Shown: positions 25,298-38,060 of the stretch, piece after piece
Numbering within the stretch: the first letter of the stretch is position 1
Layout: every line of letters begins with the position of its first letter
Assembly: GCF_019578655.1 (NCBI RefSeq)
Contig: NC_063256.1
Span: 10,044,001 to 10,108,000, forward strand
Length of the DNA: 64,000 nucleotides
Reading direction: 5' to 3'
Source: Ricinus communis
Lineage: Eukaryota > Streptophyta > Magnoliopsida > Malpighiales > Euphorbiaceae
Notes under the pieces: generated by a model
Databases searched by the model: none
What the model was told of the DNA's origin: nothing
The model's input: only the letters and a program-made list of their open reading frames with translations
Program-made: the position numbers and the translations under genes

Positions 25298-26042
25298 TGT
25301 ATAGTGATAAGTAATGCAAGTTGGGTGCATATGGCTTATGACTTGGAAATTTATTTTTAATTATTTTAATTATCATATTTGCTAGTATTGGTTCTGTCAC
25401 GACCCCATATGTGGGCCCGTGACTGGCACTAGGGAATGGGTAGGCGTAAGGCCACTGAATCCCGTAGTAAGCCTGACACTCATTGACTTAAATAAATTTC
25501 ATCTCAATTTATATTATTGATGCCACAATTTATCTTAACAGTTAAATTTTACATAATTAATTCGGTCTGCCAGAAAAATTAGGCGATACCCGAAAACTAT
25601 AAAAATTACAACTAATACGTCTACTATTACTACTGCAGAGAATCTAAGACTTTACAAATTAATATATAAAATCAAATTACATCACCCGATGAGGAAGGAG
25701 TCGGGTTACTGAATAAGAGTCGAGGGAAGACTAACAGTCACACATTTAAAAAACAGTAAAATTGAGACTGTCAGTCTCGAGAGTGAGTTAAAACCATATA
25801 TCTAAAAATAGTTACAAACACTTCAATAATACATTTATTCAATTTGAAATAAATATAAGTCATGTAAAAACATACGTGTCATGTCATGCTTAAATTAAAT
25901 AAAATAATTTTCACACGCTACGGGATGGAGTACTCCAGTAGAACCCTAATCCCAACACAAACATCTCGAACAATCTCCATACTGACATCTCGGCTAATCT
26001 CAACTCTAACATTCCGACTAATCTCATTCCAATAGGACTGGC

Positions 26043-26297
26043 GCCCAGAGAGCAAAGCTCGACCAGGGTCTTTAAATCCAGTCTGGTCACTTAATGTTCA
26101 CTATCTCCCTAAGCCTTTCGGCTCTCTTATTCCAATAAGACTGGTGCCCAGAGAGCAAAGCTCGACTAGGGACCTTACTTCCAGTCTGGTCACTTAAATT
26201 TTCAAATAAGCCGGCGCCCAGAGAGCAATGCTCGACCAGGGACCTTTACTCCAACAACCACACTTTACTAAGCCCAGAGAGCGATGCTCGACCAGGG
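26043..26297 (-). repeat. Palindromic motif array in LTR copy 2
   Basis: Four copies of GCCCAGAGAGC-NNN-GCTCGA lie near 26043, 26148, 26216 and 26273. They are the reverse complement of the array in copy 1. The spacers have diverged more than the motifs appear to have. Confidence 0.8.
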
Positions 26298-29200
26298 CAA
26301 ATCCTAAATCTTCCTTTTTAAATTTATCTATTTATAATTTTCCATCACTCTCGGATTTATACCGGAACACTGATCAAACTTATGTTTTACTGTCGTCCCA
26401 TCCCGAGTCAACACAAAATCAATAAAAATTATAATGCGGAAAATGAAGCATGCATAAATAGTACATAATCAATTAGTCAAAATATTAATCATTAAATTAG
26501 AGATATCATATAAAATATTTGCATGACACACGTAAGCAGATATATGACTTTAACTCACAGCTTTGGCGACCTCCTTGCTCTGCTCCGGTGCCTCAAGTGG
26601 AGCGAGCCGAACAAACGGATTATCTAATCACGGAAAATAATTTATCAAAACGCTGAAACAATTAACCATTAACCCTAGGTCTAGATCCCTAAAACACGGA
26701 CGTTTATCCCCCGTAAAACGGGTCCAAGACCTGCCAGAAAAACACTACAAATATCTAACAATTTAATACAATGGGAGTCGGGTCCCCAAGAATTCACTAA
26801 TTTCCCGACTCCGCCACACAACATAAAAATCATGACTACGGAAGGCAGTCCGACAAACAATTATTTTTGACTCACAAATATCATCTAATACTCAACACAA
26901 ATCAATAAGCATAAATTAAATCAAAGAATTCCAAAATTAACGGGCCAGAGAAAATTACTGAGACGCTTGATCGCTCAGTCGACTCGCTTCTAGCCGCCGG
27001 AGTCCGATCGACGATCCGAACACACCATCGGACTCGAAACGATGCGCTGATGGCGATCCCCACTTTCAATTTTCCGATCCAATCCCCAATCATCCGAAGC
27101 AATTTGCGGACGATCTCGGCCGTCGATTTACAAACGGAGTCCGATTGCCACGAAACTGGTGCCATTGCGAAGCTTGAGCTGAGAAGAGTCGGGATATGTC
27201 CTCCGATCATCCATAGCTCGCTGGAGCTCACCGAAAAAGCTAAAAAATGCTGGTTGCCCCCCTACTTTCTCTCTCCACCAGATCTTTCGTCTCCAGCCAC
27301 CACAGGCGTCGCCGCTGCTGCCAAAAGAGAGCCCTCGCCAAGAGGAGCCGATCGCCACCCAACTCGACCACCAACGCCGCTAGAAACGGCTGGAAAAATG
27401 GCTGGAATTACGCCTCTTGGCTCTTCCGCCGCTTCGTCACCGCCTACACCACCAGTTGTCGACTGGCCCCCAGTGAAATGCCTCCGATGCCCGCAACTCA
27501 CTTCTCCTTCCGGTATCTCCCTCTTTCTCTCTTCCTGATCTCCTTTCTTTTCTTTCTTCTCCATATCAACATTAGGCTCCTGATGTAATACCTGTAATTT
27601 TTATATATTTAATAATGAGTTTTTATTTAAGTTAATTTTAGCTTCATTTTTATTTGGTTTAATTTGAAATGATTTAATGTAAATTTTAATAGTAGTCAAT
27701 TAAATGAATTATTTTTCTATACCCAATTAGTTGAAATTTTAATAATTAATTAAGTAAATTATTTGAAGGGTAGAATATATTTTTGGTTATTCTAATTTTT
27801 CCCCAATGTATATGTATATGTATAAATAAAATTATATATATTGAAAAATTTTGGAAGAAATTGTAAAGGATGTTTTTATAAAAGAATTTTGGAGAAATTT
27901 GTATTTTAATTAACTAGTGGTATTAAAATTTAAGTTGAAAAATAATTAGTAAATTGGTTATTTAATTTAATTGTGTGTTAGGACTAAATTGGAAATTTAT
28001 TTTGGAATAAGGATTGAAAGTATAATTTTATTTTTATGGGGTTTTAATGGAAATTTGTGAGTTTGATATTTTCGTAAATAAATATGTCGGTCAGGGGTAT
28101 TTATGTAATTGTATATTTTTAATAATTCTAATTTGGCCCAAATTAAATAGTTAGGGGCTTAATTGAAATGATAAAGGAAAGTTTAGGGATTAAATTAAAA
28201 TTATGCAGGATGAAATTGTAAGTAATTAAGGAAGTTGAGGGACCAAATTGTAATAAAGAAAGTTCGGGGGTCTAATGTTGATATTGAAGGGAAAGAAAAT
28301 CGGGGAAGAAGGGAGAGAGAGAGAGAGAGGGGGTCGTCGCGCGTGAAGAAGAAGGAGGAGCCGGTCTTTGCGTCGTCCGTGGTGTTGATCGGGGCGCGAG
28401 CGCCATCAAGGCGTTACGGCGCAGAAGCGGCGGCGAGGAAGAAGGCAACGGCTTCTCGACGCTTTTCTGGCCGTTTCCGGCGTCCTTTGTTGGCGTTTTT
28501 GGTCTCAAAATGACCGGTGACTTGAAGGCTTTCTTTTGGAAGTGGCGGCGTCAATTTTGGTGGCCGGAGGAGAGAGTTCTGGCGAAGTGTAGGCATCCAC
28601 ATTTTTTGTCTTTTCGGCGAGCTCTGGCATAGGATGGACGATCGGAGGACGTATCCCGACTCTCCTCAGCTCAAGCTTCGCAATGGCATCAGTTTCGTGG
28701 CGATCGGACTTCGTTTGCAAATCGACGGCCGAGATCGTCCGCAAATCTCTCTGGATGATCGGGTGTCGGATCGAAAAATCGGAAGCAGGGATCGTCATCA
28801 GCGCGTCGTTGTGAGTCCGATGGTGTGTTCGGATCATCAATCGGATTCTGGCGTCCGGAGGCAAGTCGACCGAGCGATCGAGCGTCTCAGTAATTTTCTC
28901 TGGCCTGTAATTTTGGAAATTCTTGGTTTAATTGTATGTCTATTGGATTATATTGAGTATTTGATGATATTTGTGAGTCAAAAATAATTGTCCGCCGCCT
29001 CGTGTTTTGTCTTTGTGTAGTGGAGTCGGGAAAATAGTGAAGTTTGGGGACCCGACTCCCGTTGTTTAAATTGTTGGATATTTGAAGTGTTTTTCTGGTA
29101 GGTCCTGGACCCGTTTTACGAGGGATAAATGTTCGTGTTGTAGGGGAGGTTCTGCCAAATTTTCAGTAGCATTCTCCCGAATCGGGATTCTTAGACAGTC

Positions 29201-29840
29201 AGTACTAGGAGTCTAGACCTAGGATTAATGATCGATTGTTTCAGCATTTTGATAAATTATTTTCCGTGATTAGATGATCATGCCTCGGCTCGCTCGCTCC
29301 AACCGAGGCACCGGAGCGAGCTAGGAGGTCGCCCAAAACCTGTGAGTTAAAGTCATTTAATCATTGCACTATTGCTAAGTCTGATTTTAATATGCTATTT
29401 TAGAATTTATGCTTAATATGATTATTAGTATCGAAATACAAATGATTTCACTTGATTATTAATTATTGAAAATAATATAAATATTATTATTAGTAATGTT
29501 ATAATAATACACACGTTATTATTTCTCCTCACGAATTGCGCGTTGCTTTACCCTAAATCTTTAATCTTTACTTCGATATGTGTTGGATGATTTCATTAGA
29601 CAATGATATTTTTTTAAATGTGATGATGGCGATTTGGGAATGTGGCTTTCGTAAAACATGCCACCTGATAGGTTACATCAGGACCGCGTGCGCACCGGTA
29701 ATGATCATGGACATGTAATAAGTTTTTTATGGATTTGTTTGCCCTGATCGAGCATTGCTCTCTGGGCTGAGTTCAGTTGATTGCCGGAGTTAAGGTCCCT
29801 GATCGAGCAACGCTCTCTGGGCGCCGGCTTATTTGGAATT

Positions 29841-30311
29841 AGAACTGTTCATGGGCCGGGCCTGACTGGGCTTGACTTTATTTTGAACAAGCCCGAGCCC
29901 GACCAAGCCCGAGAATTTTTTAATATCTCTTAGCCCAAGCCCGAGCCCGAATTTTTTTAAAAAAGCCCGGCGGGTTCGGGTCGAGCTTGAGTTTAGTTTT
30001 ATTTAAATATATTATTAATAACAATAAAATTATAAACAAAAATAATAGGTAGCTAAGTGATAAGTAGCACTTAATTATAAGTTAAAGGTCATAAGTTCAA
30101 ATGCTAGGTATGATATTTTTTTTCCTAATTAAACTAAACATCGGGCCGGGCCGTGCCAGGCTTGGGTTTTTATGGAAATCCCAAGCCCAGCCCCAAAAAT
30201 TCGGGCTTTCTATGGGTTCGGGCCGGGCCGGGCTTGTACATAAAAATTGTTGTCTAAGCCCGGTCCAAAGAGTGCGGGCCTGGGCGGGTACCCAGGCCCA
30301 TGAACAGGTCT
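29841..30311. mobile_element. 471-bp TIR element (MULE-like MITE?) inside LTR copy 3
   Basis: The 16-bp terminal inverted repeats AGA(A/C)CTGTTCATGGGC are flanked by a 10-bp direct repeat, ATTTGGAATT (29831-29840 and 30312-30321). Comparison with LTR copies 1 and 2, which lack it, confirms the boundaries. Both flanks are rich in GGCCCGGGC/AAGCCCGAG words, a pattern common in short plant repeats. The 10-bp duplication fits Mutator-like elements better than hAT, but the superfamily is inferred. The AT-rich centre holds a tRNA-like A-box/B-box pair. The open frame at 30101-30343 is not a gene. Confidence 0.8.
30050..30103 (+). other. tRNA-like A-box/B-box module inside the TIR element
   Basis: TAGCTAAGTGA (30050-30060) resembles the internal A box of tRNA promoters, and AGTTCAAATGC (30093-30103) resembles the B box. 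The starts are 43 bases apart and a T-run follows (about 30116-30123). This is the layout of a tRNA-derived SINE head. Without a cloverleaf fold or target duplication it remains a suggestion. Confidence 0.35.
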
Positions 30312-31959
30312 ATTTGGAATTCAAGTGTTCAGGCTGGAGGTAAAGACCCTGATCGAGCTTGCTCTCTAGGCGCCAGACCTGTTGGATTAAGAGAGCCGAA
30401 AGGCTACTAGATTTTGGGGTTAGGGTTCTACTGAGCCACTCGTCCCGTAAAAGTAAAAATATATTTTATTTATTTATTTATTATGGTGTGATTATAATAT
30501 GAGTTGTATTTACGTGCATGGTTTGATATACTGATTCGAATAATTAATATTTTCTGTGAAGACTGTAATAGTCTCTAGATTACTTGATTTTAACTCACTT
30601 CGAGACTGACAGTCTCAATTTATTTTTTTTTCAGATGCGTGACTGTTAGTCTTCCCGCGACTCTTATTCAAGAATCTGACCTTCATCATCGGGTGATGTA
30701 TTTGATTTGGTATGTAAATTGGTAAATCTTAGATTCTCCGTAGTAGTAATAGTAGATGTATCAGTTGTAAATTTTCTGAGTTTCGGGTCTCGCCTAGTTC
30801 TTCTAGCAGACCGATTTAATTGTGTAAAATTTAATGTTACTGTAAATTGTGGTATTAATAATAGTAAAATTTGAGTTGAGGTTGGTTTGAGTTAGTGAGT
30901 GTCAGGCTTACTATGAGATTTGGTGGCCTTATGCCTACCCATTCCCTAGTGCCGGTCACGGGCCCTCGGGTGGGGTCATGATACCTGAACTTTCCTTTAT
31001 TACAATTAGGTCCCTCAACTTTTTACTTACTGCAATTTTATCCTGCAAAAATTCCAATTAACCCCCTAACTTTTCTTTAGCTTTTCAATTAAGCCCCTAA
31101 CTATTTGATTTGGGCCAAATTAGAATTATTGAAAATACACAATTACATATATATCCCTGACCAACATATTTATTTACAAAAATACCAAACATACAAATTT
31201 TCATTAAACCCTCATAATAATAAAATTTACTTTTAATCCTCATCCCAAAATAAATTTCTAATTTAGATCCTAACACAATTAATTTAATTAATCAATTTGC
31301 TAACTATTTTCCAACTTAAAATTTAATACCATAAGCTAATTAAATACCCTTTTCCCCAAAAATTCTTTTATAAAAACATCCTTTGCAAATTCTTCCATGA
31401 TTTTCCAATATATAATTTTATTTATATATATACTATATATATATTTTTGAAAAATTTGAATAACCAAAAATATAATTATTTCTCAAATAATTTACTTAAT
31501 TAATTTTTTTAAAATTCAAAATAATAGGATATAGAAAATAACTCTTTATTTATCTAGCATTAAAATTCCATTTAATTCATTCCAAATTAAACCAAATAAA
31601 AATAAAATAAAATAAATTTAAATCAAAAGTTATTATTAAGGAAAAAATCCCGGGTATTACAGGTTCGTATCTAGATGAGTATGTGATTTGATTAGATTGT
31701 ATATATCTTTGTTTTTAGATATAGATCTCCATTTGAAATACTTGAAACACTTTCTTCTCTAACTTTATTCTATATTTATTAAATTGAGATCTAATATTTT
31801 TATTGTTAAGATCTTTGAAATTTATTGTGTTTAAATTGTTGATAGTACCATATATTTTCAGCAAAATGATTATTTATATGAGCATAGGTAGAGAAGAATA
31901 TATGATCTAAAGTGTAAACATTGCCTAAATAAGTTATTAACTATTTTAAACTAATTTTG

Positions 31960-34900
31960 GAACTAAATCTCTTGTTGTTGGATGCAAATATCTACAGGTT
32001 ATAAGTAACTAATTTTTGTATAACTAATTCAAAAAAAAAAAGTTTTAGATACTAGTTATATATATTAAATTAATATTGTTGAATGGATTCTAAATACATA
32101 TTAGACATATATTAAAAAACTGAATAGTATTTATAGAACAATCAAAGAAGGAGTAAGTGAGTGATTAGCAAAAAAGGAGATGACATTAAGTATTAATTTA
32201 AGATTTGCTAGCTAGTTATTTAATTTAATTCATTTTTTTTCTTATAACGGTGCGATACACGTATGAACAAACAATTATATAACCATTTAAGTTGATTAAT
32301 AAATAGTATTAAATAAAATTATAATTTATATTGGTAATGTATGATAATATGATTGTTTTAAGAAATTAGCAATATTTTTTGAATAATGGCCAAACTTACA
32401 TGTGCATGACCATAAACCAAAAATATTTTCATATACTATTTATATACTAGACATATATGAAACATATACTAAAATCTCTGAAATATATATAATTTACTGT
32501 AACTTTTTCTTATGTTTTTATGAAAATATAAATATAGTAAGTATATTATATATAAGAAAGATATATTAAAATAAATTGAATGTATTTCATTATATTAAAT
32601 AAACATTGATATTATATTTCTTACTATTGAGAAAATTTAAAATAAAATATATGTTAAATTTATTGAGATTCTGATTAATGAAATATTTCTTACTATATTT
32701 ATAATTTCATATAAATATAGATTAATGAAATTATTATTGTAATTAATTTTTAATGATAGTTAGTATTATTATAAACAAACAATAACTAAATTAATTAATT
32801 AAAATTGATATTAAATCTATTGCTACTCAAAAATATTTTTAAAATTAAAATATATTAATTAAATTAATTAAAATTTTGATTAATATATTGCATAACACAT
32901 ACTTTTTACTACACATTTCTTAAAAAGTTCTTTTTATGATATTTTTAATTTCTTAAAATAAATTATATTCTTAATAAATTTATCATTATATAAATTCAAT
33001 TTGAAACTTAACATCAATAATTTATATAATCTTTCAAAAAAAAAAGTATAACTTTAGTTAACATATATCATTTGTATATAAAGGTATATTCTCATTTTAT
33101 GCATTTTTGCAATTTCGTTTTACTTCTGATTTTCAGATTTGATCCTCAAAAATCAATAATAAATCATCTAACTAATATAAAACTCTTACAATGGTGCCAA
33201 TTTATCAAGTCTCACTCCATATCGATAAAATAAATCACAAACCCATTGAAACAAAGCTCACTTTTTTCACAATCAGAATTCTTTTTGTAAGGAAATAAAA
33301 AACCACCAGATTTTTTCGACTTGTTTCTATGTAATGATGGCTTTTAGTTTGAAAATTGATTAGAAAAATAATATGAATCAGATAGAATATATTTGTATGG
33401 TTTTTTGAAGAAATTATTAAAGAGTTTGAGTATAGCTTTTGGTATAGTTTAATTTCTATATAAAATATGGTATAAATGATATTTTGAAAGTTAAGTATAA
33501 TATTTTTGAAAGAATTCATAATATAAGGTAAAATAATATTTTTAGTTATTTTTAAATTTTTCCAATTCAAAACTCATTTGTCATGCCAATTAACAATGAG
33601 TTGTGCCTAATTCAATTCCCAAATCTTTTGTTTCTACCAATTAAGTACAGAATCCAGAAATTGGATTTGGATTGTAGTGTATGAGGTAAGGAAATCAATT
33701 CAAATTTCATTTCACTATTCTTACAAAAATAAAAGAAGAAATAGAATCCAATAACAAATATCTTATTCGGTGGCTTTAATTAATTGGAAATCTTTCTAAC
33801 CAAGAATCCTATATCACTAGACAAAATGCATGAGTGGATCGGTTACAAATTTCGATTCGGCTGTGTTAAAAATAGAGTTGGTCGGATTTAGAGTTAGATC
33901 CCACTTCGTCTATAAGAGCCTAAACCTTTGAGCAAATCTAGTTCGTCATAATAAGAATTTAAAACAATTTACTTTATAATTTTCGGAATAAGTTGTACTC
34001 ATTGGACGAGTTGGAAAATTTTAAATCTATCCAAAAAATAATTGGGCTTTTACGAGGCTAACCTAAAATAAAAATTATGTATATAAATTTGGAAATTTTC
34101 TGACAGACTTGAGTGGGTAGGTCTAGGCATGAAAAAGGCAAATGGAGATTGCGGTAGAATAACTAATTTTCACATAGCAAATTTGCTTTGTTTTTCTTGC
34201 TGCCAATCTTTCGCAAGGCAGACAAGAGAGTAGGTTCTGTAATTACGTTGCTCATCTTGTCTCATTCCTGATATTACGTATAAGATCTAAGATAGCTTAA
34301 ATCAGACCGAATATAAAACAAGAAAAAGGGAAGTTTCTGGAGCATATCAAAGTCTAAGACAATTAAAACAAGGCAAGTTTTTCTCTTACTTTCCGATAAT
34401 TGCATTTAATTTTTGAATGAGTGATTTTATATTTAAAAATTATATATATTTTAAATTTTATAATTCATAAAATAAATCTAACGTAATATATCCAAAATAG
34501 CTAAAAAAAACCGATAAATCATAATTTAGTTGGTCATACGACTTTCAATGCTTATGTGGCTTAAGTTTTCTAAATTATGATTTACATTTTGATGTTTGAT
34601 ATTATTTACACTTATGCTCTTAATGAGTTTGTATTTAATATAAAGTTCAATAATCTAATCAAATTAAGTTTATTATGTGTTAAGTCTTTTGACTCTGTTG
34701 ACTAGCATCAAAAAAGTTATGGAGAAAAAAGTAACAGTTTGCGAAATTAAAATCTATACATGTGAGTCTCATTTAAGCTAAACAGGATAACATTGTACTT
34801 GGGAATAAATCATTAGGAGTAAATGTCATTTGCTCTTAATATATAATTAAATTAAACGATCAAAATAGTATAGTATATGTGAATCAGAAAATAACATGAT

Positions 34901-37900
34901 TGGTATTATCACTTTTTAGAGTTTGGGAGGTTTATTCAGCATCATTCCGCAATATTGCTAAATAACGTATGCTATCAAGAGTAAAAACAACTATTGTAAG
35001 TAATGACTAATTACTAAATAAATATTTCAATTAATAAAAATAAATAATTCAACAAATACATATTGAGGAGATTCATTCACTAATTTTCAACTTAGTCATT
35101 TATTGTTCATCGAGAGAGATTCATTATTAATTTTTTTGTTGTTATTTTAGATGAACATTCTCTAAAATTATTTAATAATTTATATTAAATGTCAGTTCAA
35201 TAATATTTGCTCAGTTGCTCCTTTTTATTTTAACGTCATTGTAAGTATACTTATTAGTTTTTTAAAATTTATGAACTATAATTTAAAATAATTTTTAAAA
35301 AAATAATTGAAGTCTAGCTCAAGTGACAAAAACGTTTATATTTTGATACAGAGATTTGCACTAGGTGAGATTTTTCTTTTACAACGAGTGTAAAAAATGG
35401 TTATTTATGTTGTGTAGTCCACAATCCATTAGACATTTTATGTATGAAAACAATAATTTTAAAAAATAAATAATGAACAACAATGTGAAATAACTCTATC
35501 TTCACCTTAAAATAATGTGGAAAAAGCTGTGAATAGACCTGTAATTATGAATCAGCATATTGTGCCAAAGTTAATTGATTTCAGATGGTTGGGGCAAAGG
35601 AAAGTTAATTAGGGCTTTTAATTAAAGGATGGTTGGTGTGAACTTTAGGCCATTGATGTAATTAGAATAGCAATTCTGATGGAGAATATGATGGTTGGTG
35701 CCTGGTAAGCTTCTCCTCATCAATGGTGTTGGTAGTTGAGCAATTACTATCCAAATATAACAATTGTGGATTGTCGTACATTTGCTTGAAAAATCATGTT
35801 ACAATTCAAATAAAGAAAAACTGAAAAAAGAGAGTAGCTAATCTCAGCCCATGCGAACACATTTTAATGTTGATGCCCTTTTATTTTAATAAAATCTCAG
35901 CCATTTAATTTATAACCTTTTACTTTTATATTTTTTTCTCATAAGATATGTAAAAGTTCAATATTGCGTCCACTTCTAAAATATTATACTCTTAAGTTAA
36001 ACATTAATTGTAAAGTTTATATATATACTTATAAATTTAAATGACTCAAATAAAATTTGAAGTATATAAAAATAAAATAATAATTATAGATCATATAATA
36101 AAATTTTTCTACAATGATACTCTATATATATAGTAATAAAAGATTACGGTCCTAATTTGGACAAGTTATATATAGAAATAAATTATCTATTGTAATAAAT
36201 TACAAATTTTTTAAATCTCACATTAATAAAATATTTCTCTATATAGTAATATTTGTATAAATAATTTTAGAAAATATAAAATATTTATTTATAGTTTCTA
36301 TCATTTCACCAATAAAATTAAATATTAAATTTAAAGAAAAATTTTAGTATTCAAACCTGTATTAAGTTATAACCTTTTCATAGTCATAAATTTTATTTAG
36401 TTCTACGAATTTACTGTATATTTCTATTAAATTACTTCTGAATTTATAATTTTTGTGTAATAAGATATTAATTCCCGCACCATTAAAAGCAGGCATCTAT
36501 ATTTCATATAGCAAATAATTTACATTAAACAATGATGATTTCGTATATTTTGGATAGTTGAGCATCACAATCATATTACAATTTATTGTGCACGTTCCTA
36601 ATGAATATATAAACATAATTCTTTGTTCACATACTAAAAATATATAAAAGAATTAGACTATTTCGGTATTCACATGCTCAATCCATTTACTTTATGCTAT
36701 AGCTGTTTGTATGTCTCAATATCTTGAAAAAGGAAAAATTCATGATTTCTTTCTATTTGACGCTTAACTAATTTCCAAAAATATTAAAAAAATCACTATA
36801 AAAAAAATATGATCTCATCACAACTCAATTTATTGATTTTCTTTTTTGACTTTTTCTTTATATTAGTTTTGATGTAGGCTCTATTGATCTTCAACTCATT
36901 TTATTTTAATATATAGTTTGAATTGGATAGTTTATTGTTTCTTTTTATTTATTTATTTATCTAGTCTGATTTAATTTAGAAAACACTAATACTAATATAT
37001 TTTTCTATTAATATTCAGAATTTCTTATGGTTTTAAGTTGATTTTTGTTTTTTTTTTTCATGTTCAGATTTTCAAGCATTAAATCTAACTGAATTTGATT
37101 TTAGCTTAATTTCATTTTCAAACTTTGGTACCTTAACTCCATTTTCAAACACCCATGCTAACTACCCCAGAACATTACATATGATGAAATAAAAGAAGCC
37201 CCATCACATGGTCTAAACAACAAAAAGAATATAAATAAATAAATAAATAAAATAAGCCAAATAGGCAATTTTGACCATTGGACCACATGATGTGAGGCTT
37301 CCTTATATTTATATATTTTTGGGATTAAATTTTAAGTTGGACAACAAAGACACCATATCTCCCACTTCACCAATTCCAATTTAATTTTTCTAAATAAAGA
37401 AAATAAGAGCATTTAAAATAATTTACCACTGTTGAGAAAAAAAGAAAAACATTACAGTGTTGTGTTGAATTAAGCTAATAAACTCAAAAATCAGAATCCA
37501 CAATCTTCTTTTAAAGGAATAAAGAAAAAGGGAAAAGAATAGACGGCAAGAAAATCAATCATTTTCTTTTCGTGTAATGAAGTCAAAAAAGAAAATACGT
37601 ATAAACTTACTTCTCTAATAATAATAACAGTTCACACGAATTTTTTTTAATTAAATAAATATAAATGCATCATCCCTCTTATTTTTCTTATTGATTCAGT
37701 AAACTCAGCTGTTTAATTTCGAAAATCAAACACGCATGTCTTTCACCAGTTATATTTAAAAATTTTAAAAATACTATATTAACAAATCCAATTTAAAAAC
37801 CAATATTGCTGTATTAATATCAAGTAAACAAATTTCGACGGCCAGGATGGCAACACCTGGAACATAGTCTACTTTGTTCAGATTATTTGAATAATCGCCA

Positions 37901-38000
37901 ATTTCGAACCTTCGGACTGGCTGGTGATGTGAATTTTCGTCAGCTCAGATTCTGTGAAATCCTGTTCATGGACTTTTTCTCCTACTACTTCATCTGTCCA
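31960..38000. other. 6 kb AT-rich gene-poor region
   Basis: No supported gene. Low-complexity AT-rich DNA dominates. Open frames such as the one at 33235-33570 begin with non-ATG codons and have AT-driven composition (Ile, Asn, Lys, Phe). A slightly more complex patch at about 33830-34130 may be decayed repeat. I see no boundaries that would let me name an element. Confidence 0.55.
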
Positions 38001-38060
38001 TCTACCATACTCACCGTTCTCTAGATGAAGCCACGTTTCAGTCCACGGATTTTTTTAAGA

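Larger units (their letters stand above)
29742..30371 (+). repeat. Palindromic motif array in LTR copy 3
   Basis: Three recognisable copies of the GATCGAGC...GCTCTCTGGGC motif lie near 29742-29767, 29797-29822 and 30347-30371. The 471-bp element sits between the second and third, so the original spacing was short as in the other LTR copies. One of the four motifs is lost or unrecognisable. Confidence 0.75.
27584..30983 (+). mobile_element. Solo LTR, copy 3, nested in copy 2
   Basis: This forward copy of the same LTR family begins TGTAATACCTG and ends GGGGTCATGATA, where the usual terminal CA has decayed to TA. It is flanked by a perfect 5-bp duplication, CCTGA (27579-27583 and 30984-30988), created within copy 2. 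The span is 3,400 bp, or about 2.92 kb without the 471-bp element inserted at 29841. Copy 1 lacks segments near the start that are present here (about 27620-27725 and 27820-28000), so copy 1 carries deletions. A (GA)n tract (28314-28328) precedes the GC-rich block, as in copy 1. Confidence 0.9.
25395..31661 (-). mobile_element. Solo LTR, copy 2 (reverse, interrupted)
   Basis: This reversed copy of the LTR family begins TGTCACGACCCC at 25395 and ends GGGTATTACA at 31661. A clean 5-bp target duplication, GGTTC, lies at 25390-25394 and 31662-31666. The copy is split into 25395-27583 and 30984-31661 by insertion of copy 3, leaving about 2.87 kb of its own sequence. It carries the same palindromic motif array, in reverse, at about 26043-26297, and the same GC-rich block at about 26940-27480. 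No internal retrotransposon genes are present. Open frames at 26902-27588 are part of this GC-rich LTR block and are not called as genes. Confidence 0.9.
25298..31959 (+). repeat. Tandem duplication, unit B (split by LTR)
   Basis: Unit B runs 25298-25394, is interrupted by the reversed solo LTR with its TSD, then resumes at 31662 and ends near 31959. Outside the insertion it matches unit A closely apart from a 19-bp gap and scattered substitutions. The duplication therefore came before the LTR insertion. Confidence 0.88.

Noticed and set aside
30050..30103. A true tRNA gene
   Set aside because: The boxes are imperfect and I cannot draw a full cloverleaf with an acceptor stem. At most it is tRNA-derived repeat sequence.
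30101..30343. 80-codon open frame rich in Gly/Arg
   Set aside because: It lies entirely within the TIR element and LTR copy 3 and is produced by GGGCC repeats. It does not look like a gene.
33235..33570. 111-codon open frame on the minus strand
   Set aside because: It starts with TTG and is dominated by Ile/Asn/Phe/Lys. Typical of AT-rich non-coding DNA.
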